DNA from: Chytridium lagenaria
Lineage: Eukaryota > Chytridiomycota > Chytridiomycetes > Chytridiales > Chytridiaceae
Direction: 5' to 3'
Length of the DNA stretch: 64,000 nt
Assembly: GCA_025449115.1 (NCBI GenBank)
Contig: JAHLKC010000060.1
Coordinates: forward strand, 124,001 to 188,000
The translations under genes and the position numbers were made by a program. The notes under the pieces are model-generated. The model searched no databases and was not told the origin of the DNA. It saw only the letters and a program-made list of their open reading frames with translations. Positions 58,415-64,000 of the stretch are shown one piece after another (position 1 is the first letter of the stretch; the number at the start of each line of letters is the position of its first letter).

Positions 58415-60545
58415 ATGGCAAGCACACTCCATTATGGAGAAGAAGAGACGGACTTCATCGCCCAGATCCTGAACGGGCAAGGTGGTTCCGGTGAATTGTT
58501 GCAGTTGCATCAGGGCCAGCAGGATCAAAGGCTGTTGGCAGTGGTTAATGGCCGAGCGGGCAGCATTCACCAACACCAAATGTTTGATTCTTGGGCCGAT
58601 ACTCCAAGGCTAGCGTCAGCCGTGGATGCTCCGATACCATCCATGCTAGATATGCTACTCACACCAGCGCCCAGCCTTGATAGCATCTTGCAGAGCCTGT
58701 CATCACCGCCGGACTATCCGCCCCGCACTTGCAGCAACTTTTAAACCTTCAACCTCACCATTACCGTCAACTTCACCTTTCGCCGCGGTCTTCCAAGACC
58801 AGTCTCTTCCATCACTACCGTCATCATCCGATACCCATACCAACGCTTCGTCCACCAATATCAAACCTATGAAGAGGCACAAAGCTTGCGACTTTTGCTA
58901 CCAGCGAAAGATGAAATGCCCTACTCCATCCTGGCAACACTTCATGCGCTCACTGCCTTAAACGGCAGCAAGACTGCCATTTTCCCTTAAAATCCACCAC
59001 CTCAACGTCCTCCCGATCACTGACACGCAAGATAACGACGCGACCTTCATCGTCTCGTCTTCCACCAGCCCTCGAAGCCATCCTCTCAACACCCCCACCT
59101 CATACTCCTCCAATGCCCCTCCTCCGAGCCGTGACCCTGTTTGACGATCTCGCATCCCTCCCATCAATCGAAATCCAAAATCATCTCCTCTCCATCTCCT
59201 TCACCGAAAGCCAAATCATTGTCCCAATTCTCCACCGTGGCTGTTTCATAGCCGACCGCCCACCTCCATTTCTAGCGTTATCGCTTCAAGCCGTTGCGGG
59301 TTTGACGTTTGGGACACATTCTGATGGGGATGTCATGTTTGAGAGAGCGAGGAGAGAGGTGATACCGGTGTTGAGTGGGGAGACGGTCGCGACTCAGGAG
59401 ACGTTGTTGCAGGTTGTTCAGGCTGTTGTATATTTAATCACATATTGTCATATGAGGGGGAAGGTGGAGGAGCAGCCGCTTATTGGGAGGTGGATGGCGT
59501 TGGCGGTGGCTTGTGCGAGGCAGTTGATGCTGAATGAAGAGGTGATGGAGGAAAAGGATGATGTTCGCAAGGAGCTTCGGAGACGTCTTTGGTAAAATCA
59601 CGTTGCTGCAACGTTACCTTTTTTTTTTCCATTGGTCTGATCATGATGTTCATCTTTAGGTGGATGCTCTTTGCTTTCGACTCTGCTTTGTCCGTTTCCA
59701 GTAATCACCCTCCGCTGATGCAAGAGTCTGAATGCCTAAATCTTAGAATTGTCGGCAACGAAGCCTCTTGGCAACAGAACGGTACCATCTCCGATTCAGA
59801 TAGCGTGCTATGGAAAGACGCTTTTCACACTGTTAACACCGCGCATCAACTTGTCTCGACCACACCCACACTCCAATTTTATTGGTCTCGCTGGTTTACA
59901 CTATCTGTACTGATGCGTCGATCACATGTTATCTCTAGAACATTATGGTCCGATGCTGCTCCACCACCGATCACCTCTTCACCTCTCGTCGTGCTCACTC
60001 AAGCCCTTGAAACTTGGCATCGATGTCATGTGTCGTTTCATACTGTGGGTGATGGCAAGCCATCGAGTGCTGGTTACAATGAAAGCGGCCATTCCACTAT
60101 CGTAGTCTACCACATGGCATATATTCTCGCTCATTCTCCACGGGGTTCCATTGATCGTCTTTCTGGAGGTTCACAGCCTGATCCTATACTTCTTGCATGG
60201 TTGATGTCACCGCATACTTTGATCTGCAGTTTGCATGCAGAAAGGATCGCTGACTTTTTCGCTGGTGTGATGGAAAATGGACGCAATGATGATGCGATCA
60301 TGTTTTATGATACGGATGTGTCGTTCTTGGGGATCTTTGCGTGGGAAGTCATGTATGCTGGGGTTGTGATGATGCTCTTGGAAGGCTCGGGTGTAAAGGG
60401 GACAGAGGGAAGGTGGAAGAAGAAGGATGTGGTTGGGATATTAGAAAAGGCTTTAGTTGGGATGGAAAAGACGTTTAAGGGTGTAAGCGTGATGCTTTCT
60501 TCGTTTCGAAAGTTAAAACAAAGAATTGACCTGCCTGGTTTGTAG
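58415..60545 (+). CDS. Zn2Cys6 transcription factor
   Basis: The ATG at 58415 opens a Gln/Ser-rich N-terminus. The binuclear cluster lies at about 58877-58977: KACDFCYQRKMKC, a short gap, then SCAHCLKRQQDC. This gives C-x2-C-x6-C ... C-x2-C-x6-C, with one frame change between the two halves. The middle homology region (fungal_trans, PF04082 type) follows: FTESQIIVPILHRGCFI, LQAVAGLTFGTHSDGD, GRWMALAVACARQL, then the hallmark RRRLW, an intron (59594-59659) and WMLFAFDSALSVSSNHPPLM. The C-terminus has KALVGMEKTFKGVSVMLSSF and ends at 60545. It is a nuclear DNA-binding regulator. Its nearness to the monooxygenase suggests that it might control it, as in many fungal catabolic or secondary-metabolite pairs (inference). 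Confidence 0.87.
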
Positions 60546-61014
60546 ATATTTTATATACTTGAATCTTGATGTAGTTATGTGTTTTCGAGCATTTGGGTAT
60601 GAGTTGAGGGACGCGTGCGTGGGCTGAATGGATGGGCCGTGACGGCATTAATCTGAGCACCTGCGTACGTCATTAGATCGATATGGCCTGATAATCTGAT
60701 TTGTAAATACCATGTCGGACATTCAATGGCCCATGTCCGAATCTTGTACCATTGGGCTCACGTGTGGGGAAAAAAGAGTGGGGTGATACAAGATCCATGA
60801 CGGCGGAACGATGTTGCCTGCGCCAAGAGGGAAGAAAAGACAGAGAAAAGGAAAAGGGCGCATCGCTGGAGACCGTCATCCATTCCTTCTTTCCACAACC
60901 AATTTTCTCTATCTTCCACATAAAAGCCATTCTCCTTCCATCACCTCACTAATCTCACCACCACATTCACCACTACCTATCTACCCACAGCACAGCACAT
61001 AACACATTTTAAGG
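60546..61014. other. intergenic, promoter of the C2-lipase
   Basis: C/T-rich and CCAC-rich in the last 100 bp before the ATG at 61015; no other feature seen. Confidence 0.5.
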
Positions 61015-63749
61015 ATGCTCACTTCTTCAAGGAGCAAGAAGGCATCACCATCATCCGCTACTGGTGCACCTCCCACACTCGCTACAATGAGGCGGTCCAT
61101 GACTGCTCCATCGCACATTGTCACTTCTCCGTCAACACCCGCACAGACAACCCATATTCATACCGTCCCCATCCTCCCTCCAACACCAAAACGAATCTCA
61201 TCAACGTCATCCTCATCTCCATCGCCCGTCGTCACAGACCCTGCCCGTCCCTCTCGCATGTCCGTCACAATAGCCTCTGTTAATATCACCCCCATCTCGG
61301 GTGTCCTCACACCAAGAATTACCGTCAAAATCAAGTTTAGAACCAAAGAGACTCATCAGATGGAGGTTACTATGGATCCCAATGCAGCTGTCAAGGAACC
61401 AGTCGAGTTTTTGCTTACGTATCATGGGCATCACTTTGATAAGCTGAAGGTCGATGCTTTTGAGGGCATTGCGGGATGGAGGAGAAAAGTGGTTCATCGT
61501 GGTCGTGGTAGAGTGGCTCTCAGAGATATGGAGGATTGGCATAATGGATCTTATAGAAGGTGGGGTTTTATCTATTAGATTAAATCACTCACTCTCAGCA
61601 ATCATTCGCGGAAGGCGCTTTGAAAGAGAGTCATTAGCCCGCAGGGCTAGTATGTCCGTGATCTAATTTCCTTAACTGAGAGTCATATCGATATCACTAA
61701 CTGTACATATATATATTTATTCCACTCAAAATAGAGAAGTACCACTCTTGGACCCGACTGATGGAACCACCATCACTGGAGCCGCAGTACTTATTTTTAA
61801 ATTCTCCGCCATCGTTTTACCCGACGAGGACCCGGAACTTCTCTTGAGCCCTAACGACGAAACCCCGAAGAGTTACTTCTCGATACGATATACAGCAAGT
61901 ATTATGATGATGACGATGAAGGTTCAGAAGAAGAGGAATTCCAAGATGCTAGTGAAGTTGCCGAAGAAATTCTAAAAACGTCTAAAGGTAACTATTTACG
62001 CGAGGAAGGACCCAACGAGGAAGACTATGCTGTACGAAATTTTGCTCTCCCACAACGTCTCGAAACAAGAAAAAGATTTCTTAGAACAGGTACAATGGAC
62101 TCTATCTCCGACGATATGGAACGACCCCGCAAACCAACCTCTGACAGAACCATCAAAGCCTCCTCCACCTCCATTGAACAACCTTCCGACCAATCCTCCC
62201 GTCGCAGCACCTCCCGTTCTCGTTCCATCCGTTCCCGTTCCACAACTCGCACCGCCCAACGTTCCATAACCCTCCCTACTCCGCGTCTCATGTCGACAAC
62301 GCCTCCCGCAATCTCACCGAAATCACCGCTGTCACCCTCAATGTCCTCAAACACGAGTTCCCACTCACCTCTCTCCAAATCATCCGTTCCATCAACTCTT
62401 GTATCGCTTGAAAATGGGCTTCCACTCCCCCGTACCGGCCACATCGTCAAGGACGTGGATCACGCCACCCGTGCTGTGAGGTTTATGAAACACGCTCTGT
62501 GCGTGTATGGATCCCTTGTGCTTGGATTTTGTAATGGGACGATGAATGTGAGGGATAACGTGAGGAGATTGAATAATGAAAAGACAATGGTCGAGTATCT
62601 GGGGTTGAAGTTGGAGGATGTGTTGTTTTGGGATAAGAGTAAGAGAGAGATTAGCAAGGCGAAATATTATGTAGTCCACGATCGAGTTTTGGATGCGGTT
62701 GTGGTTTGTTGTCAGGGGACTATTCATTTGACCCAGATTTTGACAGATTTGAATGCAGAGTATTTCCCTGTGCAGGTAAAATCATCCCTTCCCTTTTTTG
62801 ATTAGATCGCTTACATAAGCTCTTGCTTTCACTTTTCTTTTATTTAGAACGGCGCCGCCCACCGCGGCATCCTCCGAGCCGCCCAATCCATCATCGACGA
62901 CCAACTCCCCTCCCTTTAACCTGGTGTCGCGACCTCCGCGTCTCCTCCCTCATCTGCACCGGTCATTCTCTTGGAGGAGGCACCGCGGCCCTTCTCTCCA
63001 TCCTTCTCCATGAACGCCTCGATGATTTTAAACGTGTCACTGGAAACCCGATTTTTTCATCAAGGGCCATTGTATCGCTACACCTGCTGTAGCGAATCAT
63101 GCGCTTGCCGACCCGCATTTTGGGTAGTAGATAACTATATTTTGGAGAATGATGTGGTGCCGAGGATGAGTTTTGGGAGTGTCACGAATTTCAAGTGAGT
63201 CCTGAATTTCTTACATGTTTGATTGCTGTTTTTTAAGTATCTTGGGCATTTTCTCAATTTTGTTATTTGGTATAGGGAGATGGTACTGGAAGCTCACCGG
63301 CTACTGGAGTTAAGGGTCCCCGAAGAGAAGCCTACCGCCTCCTCCAAGACAAGCGAGTCGAAACCCTTAAGAACAACCGCGACTCCCGCGGTATCATCCC
63401 GGTCGAGTTTCCACGTAAGTTCCTTCCCCTCTCCCATTCTCACCCTAACCCACCCCCTCCCTCCTGTAGATCTATAAAACCGTTCCGTCGCATCCCGCGT
63501 CGTCATCACCGTCGTCTAACATCCAAACCTCGCTATTCGAAGAAGCTTATCGGACGGTTAATCTCCCGCCGACCGAACATCCAGAGATTCCGCATTATGT
63601 TATGGAGCTGGCAAGACCAGAGTTTTTTGCGTTCGTAGCGCCGAGGAGACATATTTTTAATCATCATTTGCCTTGGGCTTATTCGAAGGGTTTGGGGGGT
63701 GTTGGAGTGGTTGGAAAAGGGAGAGGAGGTTGTGAAGGGGAGGGAGTGA
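61015..63749 (+). CDS. C2-domain + class 3 lipase
   Basis: It starts MLTSSRSKKASPSSATGAPP, with a Ser/Thr/Pro-rich N-terminus. The C2-like domain runs SVTIASVNITPISGVLTPRI, HFDKLKVDAFEGIAGWRRKV, GRVALRDMEDWHNG and, after introns, EVPLLDPTDGTTITGAAVLI then FKFSA. An acidic linker (YYDDDDEGSEEEEF) and a Ser/Arg-rich stretch follow. The lipase_3 domain has DHATRAVRFMKHALCVYGSL, LDAVVVCCQGTIHLTQIL, an intron, GAAHRGILRAAQSIIDDQLP, the nucleophile elbow CTGHSLGGGTAALLSILLHE (catalytic Ser in GHSLG), NYILENDVVPRMSFGSV (catalytic Asp region) and NHHLPWAYSKGL (His region). It probably acts on glycerolipids at membranes, like diacylglycerol lipases. The stop at 63747 assumes one base lost near 63695; otherwise TAA at 63761. 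Other breaks lie near 61580, 61880, 62920 and 63040. Confidence 0.72.
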
Positions 63750-64000
63750 TGTTATTTTGCTAAACGCTTTTTTTCGGTTGTTCTTTTTTATCTCTTTTCG
63801 TTTGGTGGATTCGTCCGCTACGGTTTTTGTGTGCGGTTATTGTTTATTTTCAATTCTTTTTTTATTCATTTTTGTGCTGAATTGAGCAACAGGTCGTTTA
63901 ATATTATCTTGTACTTTTTTTTCAGTATCCGTTTTTAGTCGTTTTTTATATTCACTTTTGAGATTAATGTCTGGGCCACAAAATTTACGAACTTTGCATA
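63750..64000. other. 3' flank of the lipase
   Basis: T-rich 3' flank; no further gene begins before the window ends. Confidence 0.5.

Overview
The window reads as nuclear DNA of a filamentous or zoosporic fungus, most likely an early-diverging lineage such as a chytrid (inference). Genes on both strands are cut by short GT-AG introns (about 40-115 bp). There is a Zn2Cys6 transcription factor with a fungal_trans-type middle region, a hexose transporter of the fungal HXT type, a secreted protein with DUF3712-like repeats and an intron-containing nuclear tRNA-Arg. I see no bacterial operons, CRISPR array or rRNA.

Layout. 0-5.5 kb: the 3' part of a class 3 lipase-like gene without its catalytic core, then a secreted two-unit DUF3712-like protein. 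6.9-11.7 kb: tRNA-Arg(TCG), a hexose transporter (minus strand) and a Pro/Tyr-rich protein of unknown function. 11.7-18.8 kb: gene-poor, with a composite tandem repeat at 12.4-15.3 kb. 18.9-29.9 kb: an alpha/beta hydrolase, a C2-domain/lipase-like gene, a small gene resembling RPA subunit 3, an SH3 / proline-rich / EH-domain endocytic adaptor and a CDF zinc transporter. 30.3-33.8 kb: a multi-pass membrane protein with a glycosylated ectodomain, followed by a decayed tandem copy. 33.9-55.4 kb: a cluster of about ten related genes that I cannot place in a known family, interrupted by one PPR protein gene. 56.2-63.7 kb: a Baeyer-Villiger-type flavin monooxygenase, a Zn2Cys6 regulator about 180 bp downstream, and a C2 + class 3 lipase gene whose GHSLGG nucleophile elbow is intact.

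The most interesting part is the 33.9-55.4 kb cluster. Its members share a short acidic module (consensus E-[ST]-[IV]-x-D-Y-x-x-K-x-[DE]-F-x-P), nearly always followed within a few codons by a phase-2 intron. Several also share an LPRIDSAG-like motif in a Ser-rich region. Their C-termini look like lipid anchors: two members end in CaaX boxes (CILM and CTLL) and three end in Cys-Cys-Phe plus basic residues. This looks like a locally expanded family of peripheral membrane proteins of unknown function.

A caution applies throughout. Many clearly conserved genes (CDF transporter, BVMO, HXT, SH3-EH, alpha/beta hydrolase, DUF3712) are broken by single-base indels, mostly in homopolymers. I read most of these as sequencing or assembly errors, so the CDS spans below run from the first to the last recognisable exon and are not uninterrupted ORFs. 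The membrane-protein copy at 32.7-33.8 kb also has deletions and is a better candidate for a true pseudogene.
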